64,000 bases of DNA, taken from positions 1,240,001 to 1,304,000 of the forward strand of contig NW_020194552.1 in the NCBI RefSeq assembly GCF_002865645.1, in the 5' to 3' direction. The notes below the pieces were generated by a model, which was given only the letters and a program-made list of their open reading frames with translations, was not told the origin of the DNA and made no database searches. A program made the translations under genes and the position numbers. This stretch comes from Hyaloscypha bicolor E (Eukaryota; Ascomycota; Leotiomycetes; Helotiales; Hyaloscyphaceae). How positions within the stretch are numbered: the stretch's first letter is position 1; every line of letters starts with the position of its first letter. Below, one piece after another: positions 40,268-54,417 of the stretch.

Positions 40268-40902
40268 TTATTCTTTTTTTCGAAATAAGCTTATTTCTAA
40301 GCTTTATAAAAGCTATTAATTTATTTAATTTTGTATTATTTTTCTTTCTAAAATAAACTAGTATTTCGGATATAGATATTATATCTAAAAGGCTAGTATT
40401 TTTATTATATAATTTAGAAAAGTTTATTATTATTTCTATATAGTTCTAAACTAGTATTATTTTTTATATAATCTAACTAATATTACAGATTTTATAAAAG
40501 TTTTAATATATTAATATTATTATTATAGAAACTCTATAAAATCAGAAAACTATTATTTAATACTAAAGCTAAATACTATACTAGATTCTTATTCTAACTA
40601 ATCTAATAAATTCTATACTTTAATTTATTTTTTACTAGCTTAATTATAATAATCTATTTAATACTATACTATTATTTACTATTTTCTAGTATTAATAGAA
40701 ATAGTTCCAGATTTATTTAATCTAGTAGAGAATTCTAGAGATCTTTTTATAACTTTTCTATATAAAAAACTAAATATATCTTTATAGTTTCTAGTAGTTT
40801 TAGAAAGAATAAATAGCTATATTATTCTAGAATTTCAAATAGGCCTTCTATTTAGTTTTCTAGTTTCTGGCTCAAATAATCGGATTTCTAATACTTTATA
40901 GT

Positions 40903-41200
40903 TATAAGGTATTTATTAGTAGGTAATAAGATAATAGAATAAATTAGTATATTATAAAACTATAGTATTAAATTTAATATAGAACTAATCTCTATCCCTC
41001 TTATAAGGTCCAGGGAAGCCCCCTCTAAATAAGAGGCCCCGATAGTATATATATAATTAGTAATTTATAAGCCTAATATATATAATATAAATAGTAGTTA
41101 GTTGGGATATTAAAGGACTATCGAATTCCCTAATTAATATCTATAATATCCGAGGTTCATTATATGCCCTTAAGTTATATATAACCCTATATATATTATA
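40903..41200 (-). repeat. E left LTR (298 bp)
   Basis: Starts TATAAGGTA and ends TATATTATA. Includes a small hairpin CCTCT-AAATA-AGAGG near 41020-41036 within a GC-rich patch. Confidence 0.92.
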
Positions 41201-44200
41201 ATTATACCCCCTTCCTAGAATCTTATTCCCAAGATCTATTAATTTATCCTAGTAAATATTTAATTAATTATTTATTTAATTAATATAAACTTCTAGTATC
41301 TTAGGAAATGGTTTTACTAATATAATCTAGATAATAGATATAAAAATCGTCTAATTAGATCAGGGCTAAGTAAATAAAAAGGAAGAATAATTATACTCTA
41401 GGTATAGGGGCTAGCTAGTAATTACAATTTTATTTGGGATCTGAGTATTCTAATTAGCTTGATCTAAAGTACTAAGGTACTATCCTATAAAACTAATACT
41501 ACCTATTAGATCTCGTATTAGAATAATCTAAATAGCTATATAGAAAGTATTTAATAAATATTTATATAAGAAACCTATATAAATATTTCTAAGGTTCTAG
41601 AAATTATTTACAGGCTCCTGGAAATATATATTAATCGGTTATACTAGTTTCTGATTAGAACTAGTATAAAAACTAGTAGTTAATCCAGATAGTTCTTTAC
41701 TTCTATAAAAGAACCTCTTTATATTACTATATACTTTCTTTCTTTCTAATAACTATATATATAACTTTTTCTATTATTACCTTCTAGTTTCTTTTTCTAT
41801 TCTTCTCTAAATCTTCTTTAATTATTTTTAATTAATTCTATAATATCTTTTTCTAGCTTTATTATCCGTTCCTATAATAATAAGTATAAAGGTAATCTTA
41901 TAGCCTCCTTTCCTATTACTAGTAGATACTTGAAATATTTCAAATATTTACTTATTAATTCCTTTATCTTATATATTATAGTACCTGGCAAGAAGAATTA
42001 TAACTATTATAATAAGGGTTCTAAGTCTTATATATTAATAAGTTCTTTAGCTTTAATATCTATTAAAGCTAATATAATTTCAGATTCCTTACTATTTATT
42101 AAAGGCTTACTAGTTCTGGGAAGATACTATTATAATCTTTAAGAAATTTCTTAAAATATATCCTAAATAGTATTATACTAATAAGGATAATATTATTAAT
42201 TAGATTTTTAAAGACTAGAAGAATACTAATAAGCTTCGGAATTCTTTTTCCTGTTTTAATAAGGCAAATAATAATACTATTTAGATTAGTATCCTAAAGA
42301 TAAGTTTTTTCTAATATACTTAAGTATTTACTAATTCCTTAAAGAAATACTATAATATTTATCTTTAAGGTATTAACCTTATTACCGAGCTTATTACCGA
42401 AATTACTAAATAGTTTACTACTAGTACTTTAAATACTAATAATATAATACTTATAGCTATTCGGGACCTAACTTTAGAAGTTCGGGCCTTTTATAAGATA
42501 TATATAGCTATTATAAGTTCCTTATTTATTTCTTTTAATATCCTTAATACTAATATTATTATAGTATAATTATATTCTATTAAAAGATAAGCGGATTCCG
42601 GAGAGTATTAGCTAATTCTTTACTAAGTCCTAAATAGGGCCGGTATTTGGTATTCTTATTTTAAGAATTAGGAATTTATAGAAATTAGAATTTATTTATT
42701 TGAGATACCTATAGCTAGTCTACCTATAATAAACTTTTCTTAATTCTAAACCTTTTTCTAATAATTTAAATATAATTCTTATAAGCCTTAATAAAATCCT
42801 AGAAAATCTTTATAGATAAAAAATCTAGAAAAAGAATATCTCTATTATTATTCCGGATCTTTTCTTAGCTATTTAGGTCCTCTCTTTCTTTTAAATAGCT
42901 TTTTTCTTAATAATCTAGAATTCTTTTTAATCTTAAGAGATTATTAAAAAATAGTTTCGGATTTCAAGCTATAATTTTAGTTATATAATTTTAGAAGTTT
43001 CTTGAAATTTTCAAAATTAGAAAAAGCAGATAATTAAGTATTATAATCTTTAGGCTAGGCTTTCTATTTAATTAAATACTATTATTTTTTATTTCTACTA
43101 TTTTATTAGTAATTAATAATAGTTTCTATTTTCTATTCTTATTCTTTATTATTATTTACTAATTCCGGAAATTCTCCGGAAAAATATAGGTATAGCTTCT
43201 AACTCTTTTTTATTATATATTCTTTAAGAAAGGAAATATAAAAAGTTAGATATAAATAATTATATATACTTAGTAGTTCTAACTTATATACTAAATTACT
43301 AATATATTTAAGAATCCTAAATAGATCTATAAATTTTGGCTTAAGCTTTCCTATTTTAAGTTTAATATTCCTTATTAATAGTATTATTTAGGCTTCTTTA
43401 AAATAGTATTTAGCTAACTAGTATTTATTATAGTAGGTTTCCCGGTTATTTTATATATAATATTATAAATTCTTAAGCTTTTTCTATTTTATTTTAAGGG
43501 TTTCTAGCCTCTTATATATAGCTAGTACCTCTTCTATAATCCTGTTTTCAGGATTCTATAGAAGTTAAGAATAATATCCGTAATATATATAGAAAGATAT
43601 ATTTTATAAAACCTAATATTTTAAATTATTATATATAAATTCTATAAAAGATAACTTCTTAAACTAGTTATTCTTTTAGGTATTATAATAATATTTCAGA
43701 TAGTATTTTAGGGTCTAGTTTTATCTTTCTATCTAATTATTTATCTGAGAATAATAAGCTATACTTAAATACTATTTATATATTAAATAGAAATAGAAAA
43801 TAGACTAGAACTAGCTAGTAAATACCGTTTCTCGGTCGGAAATAATTCTATTAGAAAAGCTAAAGATCGAGAAAATATATTCTTATATAATTTTAGTAAG
43901 CTCTAGAGAGTTAATAGTCTTATAATATATAATATATCTTACTATTTTAGAGTACTAGTTAATAACTATAAAGATTATATTAAAATTAAGACCTTCTATT
44001 AGGTTCTTATATAGTAGTAAACTTATAATAAAATCTATAGAAATCTTATTCTAGGGTCTTTTAGGCTATAATAAATTACTAAGCAGACTATATAATAAAT
44101 GCCTCTTTATTTTAATTCTCTAATAAATATTATATTCTCGATAATAATTACAAATATCTCTTTTTATATTTTCCTAATACTAGAACCTTCTAAAGAGCTC

Positions 44201-45676
44201 AAAAGTCTTTTCTATTCTATAGTATTTAGCTATTAAGTTATTATAATAAAGCTTTATAACTTCTTAATATAAAGCAGAATTATTAGATATAATAATTCTT
44301 GAATAATACCTAAATAAGTCCGAATTATTTTTCCAGATTTCTTTTCTCTTAATATCTTTCTTATTAAGTCTCTATTTTATAATATTCTAATATTAAGAAT
44401 TATTTCTCTAAGTTACCTAAATAATATCCAGAAGAAATTCAGATAAAGGAACTAGTACTATAGCTTTTTTAGTAGCTATATATATCTATATATAGGGAAT
44501 TAGATATTTATAATTATCTAATTTAAAAACTCGAGAGACCGAGAAGTCTTTAGTTCTATTAAGTAATATAGTTATAAATACCCTTATTACTTTAGCTATA
44601 ATAATAGAGCCTTTAAAGTATTTCCCTATATTTTACTTTTTAACTAATTTTATAATTAAGAGATCTATAAGATAATCTATCTATTTGTCTTATAGTAAAT
44701 ATTTCTCCTTAGCTACTATAGATATAGCAAGTATTAAATAATACCTATTCCAAAAAGGGAACTCTTTAGATATTTATAAGAATCTCTAAATTATAACTAT
44801 AAAAGCTTCTTTTAATTTATTCTAAAAGATTAGAAGCCAAGTTATATTAATAGGATCTTCTTTATAATTAGGTCTTCTATTAGGTCCGTTTACTAGATTT
44901 AAGGTATCTCTATAGTAAATAATATTAAAATCATATATTATAAGATATATTACCTAATATACTTAATAGCTTTCTAGATACTTTATTTCTATAAAGTATT
45001 AGAGGTTATTATAGTCTATAATAATCTTAATTATAAACCTGGACTCTTTAAAATAATAGTACTAATACTTAAAGGCTTTAATAATTACAAGTAGCTTCCT
45101 ATTATAAATACTATAGTTATATTTGGCTCCGGAAAGTTTCCGGAATCAGAATACTATTAGATACTAGTATTTTTTTAGGCTATTACTAGGATTAACTTAT
45201 TATAAAATAGTACTAGTAATTACGAATTTTAATATATTAGTTTTAATATAAATCTTCTTAGAAGAATTAAAATAGACTAGAATAGATATTATAATAAAAG
45301 CTTTTTTTAAAGTCTTAAAGCTTTTAGCCACTTTATCTATTTATATAAAGGAACCGGATTTCTGGCCCTTTTCTATTTCTTTTAAAAGATCTATTAAGCT
45401 TATAGTTACCTGAAAGTAATAGTAAATAAACCTATAATAGAAATTAGTAAATCCAAGAAATACTTAGATATTATAAAATAATTCTGGTTCTGGCTATTTA
45501 ATAATATTATAGACCTGTTTAGGATTCGTATAAATACCTTCTATTCTAATAAGGAAGCCTAAAAATTCGACTTCCTTAATATTAAACTCGTATTTACTAA
45601 GTTTATAAAACAGGTTATTTTTATATAGCCTAGTAAGTATCTAGCAAATATAATTATAGTATTTATTCTTATTTCG

Positions 45677-45715
45677 GGAATAAATAAGAATATTATCCAA
45701 ATAAATAACTATAAA
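45677..45715 (-). pseudogene. E reverse transcriptase active-site relic
   Basis: The minus strand reads FIVIYLDNILIYS, the Gypsy RT core (YLDDILIFS type) with one Asp-to-Asn change. The flanking frame (about 45250-46300) is the RT/RNase H territory. Confidence 0.9.
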
Positions 45716-47094
45716 ATAATCCAGAAGCCCTATAAATATAATATTAATATATACTTAAAATATAGCTAGTATATTAACTAGTCCAAAAGATATTATAAGA
45801 TATTCAAAATAGCTATAGTAGGTCCTAAAAGCCGTCTTCTACTTATATTCTTTATAAATTCTTATCCGATAATATATATTCTTAAGATCTAGCTTTATAA
45901 AGATTTTAGCTTCTTAGAGCCAATTAAGGGTCTTATTAATAAGAGGAAGCAGATACTAATTCTTAATTATAACTTAGTTAAGTCTATAATAATTAATATA
46001 AAGATATAGTCCTCTATTTTTCTTAGAAATAAAAAGAATAGGTATTTCTATTAGGCTTTTATTAGGCCTTATCTAATATTTATAAAGCATATCCTATAAA
46101 TATAGATATAATACTTCTAGTTAGATCTCTAATAGATTATATAAAGGCCTATATAGGACTATACTATCTGTATTAATAAAGTATTTAATATTATTAAAAT
46201 TAGGAAGTTCCAAAGCTTTATTAGGGTTAAAAACCTCTAAGAAGTCTTTGTATTTATTATTCCGGAGATAAACAGGTATCTCTAAGGCCCTTTTCCGGAG
46301 GGTATTAATTTGCTATATTAAAAACTCCTGTTTAATATTACTAGAACTATATAATAAAGCAGAAACCTAGTAACTATTATAAATATATAAAGCCTATTAT
46401 CTAGAATAGTTATATTTGCCTTTAGTTAAAAATAAGACTTGAGGTACTAGCTCAGGATACCGGTTAAGCTTCTTACCGAATTCTTTTAGTATTAGGATCT
46501 TAATATTATTAGGCTATATAGGTATATATATCTATTATTTCTTAATATAATCTGTATATTATATAAGAATTACTTTATAAAATTCCATACTAAAGACAAG
46601 GCTATAAGAGCTAATATTCTTATACCTATAGAACCGGAGCTTAAAAGAATATATCTTACTATAATTATTTATAATAAATATCTCAAGATTATAGGCTTAA
46701 TAGATCTTAAATCTATTCCTATAAAAGGTTATAAACTCTTAGTTATACTTAGCTAAAATAGTAAAGCTTTGGCTTTAAGCCTAATTATTATTAAGGAAGT
46801 TATAATCTAATCCGGTATTACCGAATCTACTATATATCTCTAAGGTACCTACTTCTAGCTATATTAATCTTACTTAAATAGTTATATAAAGTAATATGCC
46901 TTTTTTATTATAGCCAAAATTATTAATATTTAAGATTTGGCCTTCCCTTTTCCCTATTTCTTAGGAGGGTCTTCTCTAGAATACTCTTCTATAGTAATAG
47001 TATTAACCTGCTTCTATAGATACCTTAATTCTTCTATAGTTTTGGTTTTATTAGGATTCTACTAAGCCTATTTAGTATATTTAGAATACTTTAT

Positions 47095-47160
47095 ATTTCC
47101 TGAAAAGTATTCTTTCTATTTACAAGTTTAATAAACTATATCTAAAATAGAACTAGTATT
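47095..47160 (-). pseudogene. E gag CCHC zinc-knuckle relic
   Basis: The minus-strand frame reads TCK.KEYFSGNIK. Reverting RIP-type changes at Tyr codons gives C-x2-C-x4-H-x4-C spacing, the retroviral-type knuckle at the end of gag. Its location right of RT fits gag-pol order on the minus strand. Confidence 0.6.
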
Positions 47161-48431
47161 CTATTAAGGCCTTAAAAGAACTAAAGTATTACCTAAAGGT
47201 TTCTTATATAATTTTCGGAACTTATCTTTTCTTTTTTAATAGCCTTACGAATTAGAATTCACTAAGTTAGAGTTCTTAGAAGCAGAATTACCCTTACTAG
47301 ACTTTTTCGCTTTTGCTTTCCTTAATTTGAGATAAGTAGTATATTCTGCTTTCTAAGCTTTTTTAAGCTATTCGGAAACAGATACTACCTTATCTTCTAA
47401 AAGAATAGATATAAATATCTAATAAGTCTTATAGTTAGATAAAGTAGTATTAAGAGTCCGGATCCGGTCTCTCTTAGAATATAAGTTCTAGTTAACTTCG
47501 AGACTAATTATCCGAGTATATAACTCGGTAACTATCTTACTATTCTTCTAATAAAAATCTCAGAGTTCCTTAAAGGTATCTTATTAACGGGTTTGAGATA
47601 CTTGAAATATATTAGCCAAGTAGGCTTTAAATCGCTTCTAATAGACCTTATATAATAGTAGGCTTTACTTTATTATAGCCTCCTAAGTATTATAAGATTT
47701 ATTCCTAAAAGCACTTATAGTAAAATTAACTCTAGAAAAGTATCTATTATAAGTCTAAGGCTAGATTCTAAAGACTACTTCCTAGAAGAATATAAATATC
47801 CTCTATTTCTTAAGGGACTTTCTATAATATAAGTTAGGTATCCGGACTTTAAGAAGCTTCTCTCGGTCCAAATATATCTTTAGGATATTATATAATAGCT
47901 CCTAATAAATAGTATTAAAATTACTTTTAAAGTTTATTATATTAGGAAAAGGAGTAGGTTCTAACCCTATTTCAGGAAGTTCTCTAATAGGAATTACTAA
48001 GGAAAAGAAAGTAAACTTATAAATAGAGTTTCTATAAGATATAGTAAACCATAAGGTATCCCTAAGAGTACTCTTGTATTACTCTAACTATAGAATATAC
48101 TAGTTAATTATATCTACTAATTCTTGCTTTTATTAAAATACTTTAACTTTAGTATATAAGCCCTATTCTATAGCTTGGGCAATAGTAACTCGGGTATTAA
48201 CCTCGGTATCTTAATTATTACCAGAATTATTTCCATTATTATTATTAGCTTTCGGAGGCTCCTAAAGGGCCCTATTAAAAGTATTAGACAAGCCTTTACT
48301 ATTACTTATATTGGGATTAATCTAGTTAATTTCCTCTATAAGAATAGCTTTAGTAAGAGGTTATATATTTTACAGATTTCGAGATATAATTACTTATTAA
48401 ACTACCTTCTTTAAAAATAGAAAGATTAGCT

Positions 48432-48729
48432 TATAAGGTATTTATTAGTAAGTAATAAGATAATAGAATAAATTAGTATATTATAAAACTATAGTATTAA
48501 ATTTAGTATAGAACTAATCTCTATTTCTCCTATAAGGTCCAGAGAAGCCCCCTCTAAATAGGAGGCCCCGATAGTATATATATAATTAGTAATTTATAAG
48601 CCTAATATATATAATATAAATAGTAGTTAGTTGGGATATTAAAAGGCTACCGAATTCCCTAATTAATACCTATAATATCCGAGGTTCGTTATATGCCCTT
48701 AAATTACATATGACTCTATATATATTATA
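48432..48729 (-). repeat. E right LTR (298 bp)
   Basis: Same length and order as the left LTR with scattered transitions; ends before the ATAGT duplication. Confidence 0.92.
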
Positions 48730-50892
48730 ATAGTAATCTATATCTTATTTCTAACTTTGAAATTAATTAGATAGTAGTATTTATTAGCTTATACTATATA
48801 TTATTTTTATATTTACTTTATATAGCTTTAGACAAATTACTATAATTTATATAATTAATTTATTAATATTTTAGCTTTATTTCTATTTAGTTTCTTTTTA
48901 AATAAATTAGCTTTAATAAGAAAGTTCTAGTCTAGAAAGATATAAGGCTTATAGTTCTTTTTAGTTATAAATAGAAACTAGCTAATAGTTTTATATTAAA
49001 AAAAGGCTTATTAATAATTAATTATAGTAACTTATTTATTCTAGTTATTCTAATAGTAGTTAATATATAGATATAATTTCTAATTAAAATACTAATTAAT
49101 AATTTCTATTTATCTATTTGTTTAGAAATAATTAGCTATTAAAATCTTAAGCTTTATATTAATTCTTATATAGAATTTGCTCTAAAAATCAGATATAAAT
49201 TAGAGTTTCTAATCTAATATAATTATTTCTAGAATATCTATTTAATATATTATATAAAATAAAAACAAAGATACTAGCTACTTAATTATAATTATATCTT
49301 ATATAGAAATCGTAATTAGATACTTAAATAAATAATTTATAAATATAGTAATTATATTATAGCCCGATTTATTTTTTAGATAACTTTTAAAGTCTATTAT
49401 AATATATTACTAGAAATAATTAGGAACTAAAAAGAAATAAAATAAACTAGACTTTTTATTTCTAGATATATATAATCTTCTATAAATATAGTAATTACTA
49501 TAATATTAATTAATATCTTTATTTATAAATAGCTAGTAATATTATTTCTTTAGTAATTAATAGAGCTCTATATATTTAGAATATCTAAAAAAGAGTTTAT
49601 TATATATTTTATAAATTAGAATAGTCTATAAAAGTAGTTTAAAGATTATTTTATTCTTTATAATATAAAGTCTTTTATAGTATAAAAGAAAACTATTTTA
49701 TAGTATTTAAATATTACTTTTAGTTTAGGCTATTATATATAACTTTTCTAGATCTAGTAATATATAATTATTCTATAAGATCTTATTTATAAATTATAAA
49801 CTATTATATTTAGTAGAAGTTTCTAATAGTATTTCTATAAAGGCTATTATAATAGAGTCTATTAGTAAAGCTTCTAAAAGAATATCTTTTTCTAAAGAAA
49901 TTATATCTCTAATAGAAGTATTCTCTTCCGGAAAGTCTTTAGTATATATTTGGTTTTTAGAACCGAATTTCGAATTAAATAAGCCGACTTTATAGAATAT
50001 TACTATAAGCTATAAGTTATAAATAATTTCCGGATTAATCTTATTTTTAAAGAAAAGTATTTAAGTTTATAGCTTCTTCTTAATCTGGCTCTAAATATTT
50101 ATTTTATCTTATTTTTATAATAAAATATTTACTTATTTATTCGATTTTCCAGAATAATATATAAGCTTAAAATTATAATAGAATAAGAGCTTAACTTATT
50201 TAATTTATTAAAAAGAGAGCTTCTTAATAGTTATAAAGTACTTTAAAATATAGTAATTAGAATAGACCTTAAAGAAAGTATTCTAAAAGCTTTCTAGCTC
50301 AGCTCTCTATTTATTTAATACTTATACTATAGTAAGTATTTCCTTATTATATATATTATAATTAAGCTTTACTAAAAGTATAGTTTAGAAAAATAAGTTA
50401 TAAAATACTAAAGGCTTATTTCCGGGTTTTATTAAAAAAGTAAACTAGTAATTACTTCTTTAAATATATCTATTTCTATTATTATAAACAGATCTGAATT
50501 ATAATATTATAGAACTAAAATAGAAATTATAGCTTCTTTTAAAGAAATAAAAGCCTTTTAATATTACTCGAACTATTTAAAAAGAATTCTCTTTTTTATA
50601 AGTAAAATAAAAGATCTAGTAATCTGTTTATACTTTCTAATAAAGTATTTATAAAAGTTATAAAAGCCAAGAAAAAACTATATATTTTTAATTATTTTTA
50701 AAAGTTACTAGTTATATATTACTTTAACTTTATTAGAATCTACTTTAATACTAGATATAAAGATAATAAAACCCAAATACTTTATATATATAACTTTAAA
50801 TTCCGATTTCTTAATATCTATTTAGAAGCTAGTAAGATATAAATAATCTAATACTTTTTATATATACTATTTGTATTCTACTAAATTCTCTA

Positions 50893-50933
50893 AATAAATA
50901 AGAATATTATTAAAATATATTATATAAAAGTTA
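50893..50933 (-). pseudogene. A3 reverse transcriptase active-site relic
   Basis: The minus strand reads YIIYFNNILIY, colinear with the A1 RT core. Both aspartates are asparagine. Confidence 0.75.
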
Positions 50934-53471
50934 TTTAGATATTTAAAAAGTATATTATTTATATAATATTAATATATAGCTAGACTATTTATAAAACCTT
51001 TTCAGAAAATATTATATTTATATATTTTATAACAGATATAAAATATTATTAGCTTCTAAAAGTTCAGATCTATAGCTATATAATAGAAAGTTTAGTAAAT
51101 ATCTAATTTAATATAGATCTTAGCTTTAGATAATTAACTTAAAGTTTTATTAATAAGTAAAAGAAGATATTAATTCTTTCGAATAATATTATTTAAATAA
51201 CAGAAATTAATATAGAAGTATAAACTTCTGTTTACTTTTTTTATAAAAAGAACTAGTAAAATAAAGAAAGCCTAACTAGCTTTAATAAAGCCTTTAGCTA
51301 AATTATTTTCTAAGAAATACTTGATTTCTAGAAGTTCTTAAATAAATTACTATTAAAGCAATTAATATCTAATACTCTTAGTTTCTTTTAAGCCTTTAAT
51401 CTAAATCTTATAATTATATAGTTTATAGAGAGAAAAGATATTAGATTCTTTTTTCGAGAAAATAGAAATATGTTTCTTGAATTCTGGAAGTAATATTCTC
51501 TATAACTACTAAAGCTTCATTTTTCTTAATTATTAATTCTCTAAATTAGAAATAGCTTCTTTTTTTCGAGCTTTAAGCTTTTTATTAATCTTATAAATAG
51601 AGATTTAACTAATAATATTATTTTCTTTTTTAGTTATATAATTAAATATTATAAAAGTAAAAATAGCTAGATCTAATATTTATTCTTTATTAAGAACTTC
51701 TTTTGATTTCTTTAGCTTTTATTTAAATATTATATTTTAATTAGACTATAAAAGCTTTTTCTTTATAGTTTTATATAATTCCCTCTAATTAGTTTAAAAG
51801 AAGAAAGACTATTTAAGAATAAAAGGTTTCTAGAAATAGCTTATAATAGAATCTTATTAATTAATATCTTTTTAATACTTATTAAATTATTTCTTTAGCT
51901 ATTACTAAAAAATACTAATAATATAACCGGATTATATAGATTTAGGCTTATTCTTTAGCTATATAAGTCTATATTTTCTATTAAAGATAATATTATAATT
52001 TCTAAGGTTTAGAATAATTATAAATATATTAATACTTTATTTATTAATTAGAAATTATAGTTCTATTTCTAAAAATCGCTCTATAAGCTAAATAAGCTTT
52101 ATATTAATAAAAGTATAACTATTAGCTCTAGTATTAATAAAAGAAAAAAACTTGATTTCTAATTCATTTATACTAATAATATAAAATATTATAAAAGTAT
52201 CTTTTTTTATTAGATAAATCAAGTCAATCTCTACTAAATCTATACTATAAGTTCCTAAAATAAAGACTTTCTTTAGAGATACTTGTTTTCCGGTTTCATT
52301 TCAGAATTAAAGTTTAAATTCTCTAAATACTTTATTAGAATAATATATTCTAGTAAAATAGAAACTAAATCTAGCTTAATTCTAGAAAAAGCTATCTTGA
52401 TTTCCTTACTATATAGAACCGAATAGTATCTAATATAGTAGCCGAACTTATTATAATTATAGTATCTAATAATTAAAAAATCTTTAGTCTTTATAGGATA
52501 TTACTTATACTTATAAAAGAATATATACTTAATAAAAGCAGTTAATATAGGCTTTTTAGGCTTCTTTTTAGAAATATACTTCTTAGAAATATATAGAAAT
52601 ATAGTACTAGAAGTAAACTTGACTAGAATAGCTTTTATTTTCTTATACTTCTTAGTTTTCTTATATATAGCTTTAATCTACTAGTTATTAGTAATATAGT
52701 ATTAAGTAAAACAAGTAGTATTAATAGAAGAATTATTATAGTATATATATATTAACTTCTAAAGTTTTAGTAAAAGCTTCTTATTTAATTTATATTTAAT
52801 ATCTTAAAAACTAATACTACCTTCTATAAATAGTTATAAGAAAAGAGTATAGAACTCCTGAAATATTTAACTAGAATATATTTAAAGTTTACTAAAGTTA
52901 TAATAAGTATTCTATATTTTATTAGAATTAGAGAATAGTTTCTTTAGATAGAAGTAAAACTTTAAGAGCTAATAATACTAATTCGAATTATTTTTATTTA
53001 TATAAAAGTTAGTTAAAGTAAGAGTATTACTAGTAAATCTATTAGAAATATAAATAATCTTGAGATTCTTTAAAAGATATAAATTAGTATTTTCTTATAA
53101 CTTATTCTTAATCTGAATTAGCTAATTATTAAAGATAATATAATCTCTAGTAAAGAGAATTGGATCTAAAAGCTTAGTAATTTTAGTATCTCTAAAAAGA
53201 ATATAAGATATAGGAGATTCTAAATGAAAATAAATAAGAGATAGTTTAAAGTAGCTGAAATAAAAGCAGCTAGAGCTATTATAAACCGATTTACTATAGC
53301 TATATAGTATTTAATTTCATTTTCAAGCTTAGTATTATAGAACTTAATATTCTTAAAAATAGCTTTATTATAACTATAGGCATTTTTATATAAAATAGCT
53401 TTTTAGATATTCTTCTAATAGCTTTTTATAATAATATTAATATCTAAGAATAAAGTATTGGATTTCTTAGT

Positions 53472-53666
53472 TTATTTATATAATTCTCTAATAGTAATAT
53501 AATTATTAGTCTTTAAAAGCTTTATAATAAAAGTAGAAAGTTCTATTTCTATAGACTTATCTAGAAATTCTCTAGAAATACTAATAGAATATTTAATTCG
53601 GAAAGAGCTACTAATAGAATAACCTGAACTAGTAAGAGCTTTACTAAAGGCTTTAATAGAAGTCAA
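53472..53666 (-). pseudogene. A3 gag fragment, 64 codons still open
   Basis: An uninterrupted ATG-led frame (MTSIKAFSKALTSSGYSISS) at the gag end of the element, next to the right LTR. The same frame continues beyond its stop with RIP-type breaks, and the region is colinear in A1 (about 10870-11060) and A2. Gag would form the particle that packages element RNA. It survives by chance rather than selection: the rest of gag is destroyed. Confidence 0.5.
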
Positions 53667-54100
53667 TATAGTTTCTAGTTATATAGTATTCTAGAAAATT
53701 AATCTATTATACTTTTCCTCTACTATATTCTTTCTAGTAGTTTTATTACTAGTATATATATAGGGTCTATAAAGTTATAAGATAGGGCTTAAGAGTAGTA
53801 GTTAGATTACTAGCCTATATATATCTATTACTCTAGAACTTAGTTAAAGAATAACCTTTATTTAAGGTTCTTTAATTTTTGGGTTTTTAAAAGGTTTCTA
53901 ATATATTATTAGTATATATTTATAAATATATAAATACCTAATTCCTTTAAGAGTTCTAAAGCTTTTTGCTTTTATTATTCTAGAGTCTATTACTCTTATT
54001 TCTAAGGTTCTGTTATTTTAGTAGTATCTATATTATTAATAATTCTGAATTAGTTTATTTGAAATCCTCTATAGAATTAAAGAAAGTAAGCTTTAAATAC

Positions 54101-54417
54101 TATTACAGGTATAGTATTTAGTATTTAGAAAATAAGATAGAAAGTTCTTTATAAAAATAATTCAAAGCTAAAAAAGAGAAAACTAGAATATAGGAGGCTA
54201 TAAAAAAGTATATATACTCTATAGTATATTATTTCTAAAAGGGCTTAGCCTTCTAAATATCTTTAATATATTTCAAGTCTATTTCTCTAGAAAAGCAGCC
54301 GTATAATATATATCTAGAAGATAATAGAATATAGATAACGGAATATAGGTAACGAGATATAGGTAACTATATTAGCTAACTATATTAGCTAATAAGGTTA
54401 AAAACTGAATTGTAATA
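54101..54417 (-). repeat. A3 right LTR (317 bp), variant type
   Basis: The less mutated partner: starts TATTACAGG and keeps TGTAATA at the end, giving the best view of the original TGTTACAGG...TTGTAACA ends. Confidence 0.9.

Larger units (their letters stand above)
40903..48729 (-). mobile_element. Gypsy E: third Ty3/Gypsy family, 7827 bp, nested in A3
   Basis: Two 298-bp LTRs and duplication ATAGT at 40898-40902 and 48730-48734. Removing E restores the family A text ACTTTATAGTAATCTATAT seen uninterrupted in A2. The minus-strand orientation is shown by a polypurine tract AGGAAGGGGG beside the left LTR, an RT core at 45677-45715 and a gag zinc knuckle near 47100-47155. Less AT-rich than A3, so mutated later or less often. 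No functional ORF. Confidence 0.93.
39951..54417 (-). mobile_element. Gypsy A3: family A variant, split by Gypsy E
   Basis: 317-bp LTRs at both ends with duplication ATAGA at 39946-39950 and 54418-54422. The internal region is colinear with A1/A2 on the minus strand, interrupted at 40903-48729 by E. The LTR is 43 bp longer than in A1/A2 because its inner part is replaced by GAATATAGGTAACG-type repeats. All frames are broken by RIP. Confidence 0.92.

Noticed and set aside
41930..42142. 70-codon plus-strand open frame
   Set aside because: Inside Gypsy E on the wrong strand, composition-driven amino acids only.
48175..48414. 79-codon plus-strand open frame
   Set aside because: Antisense to the gag/leader end of minus-strand Gypsy E; open by composition.
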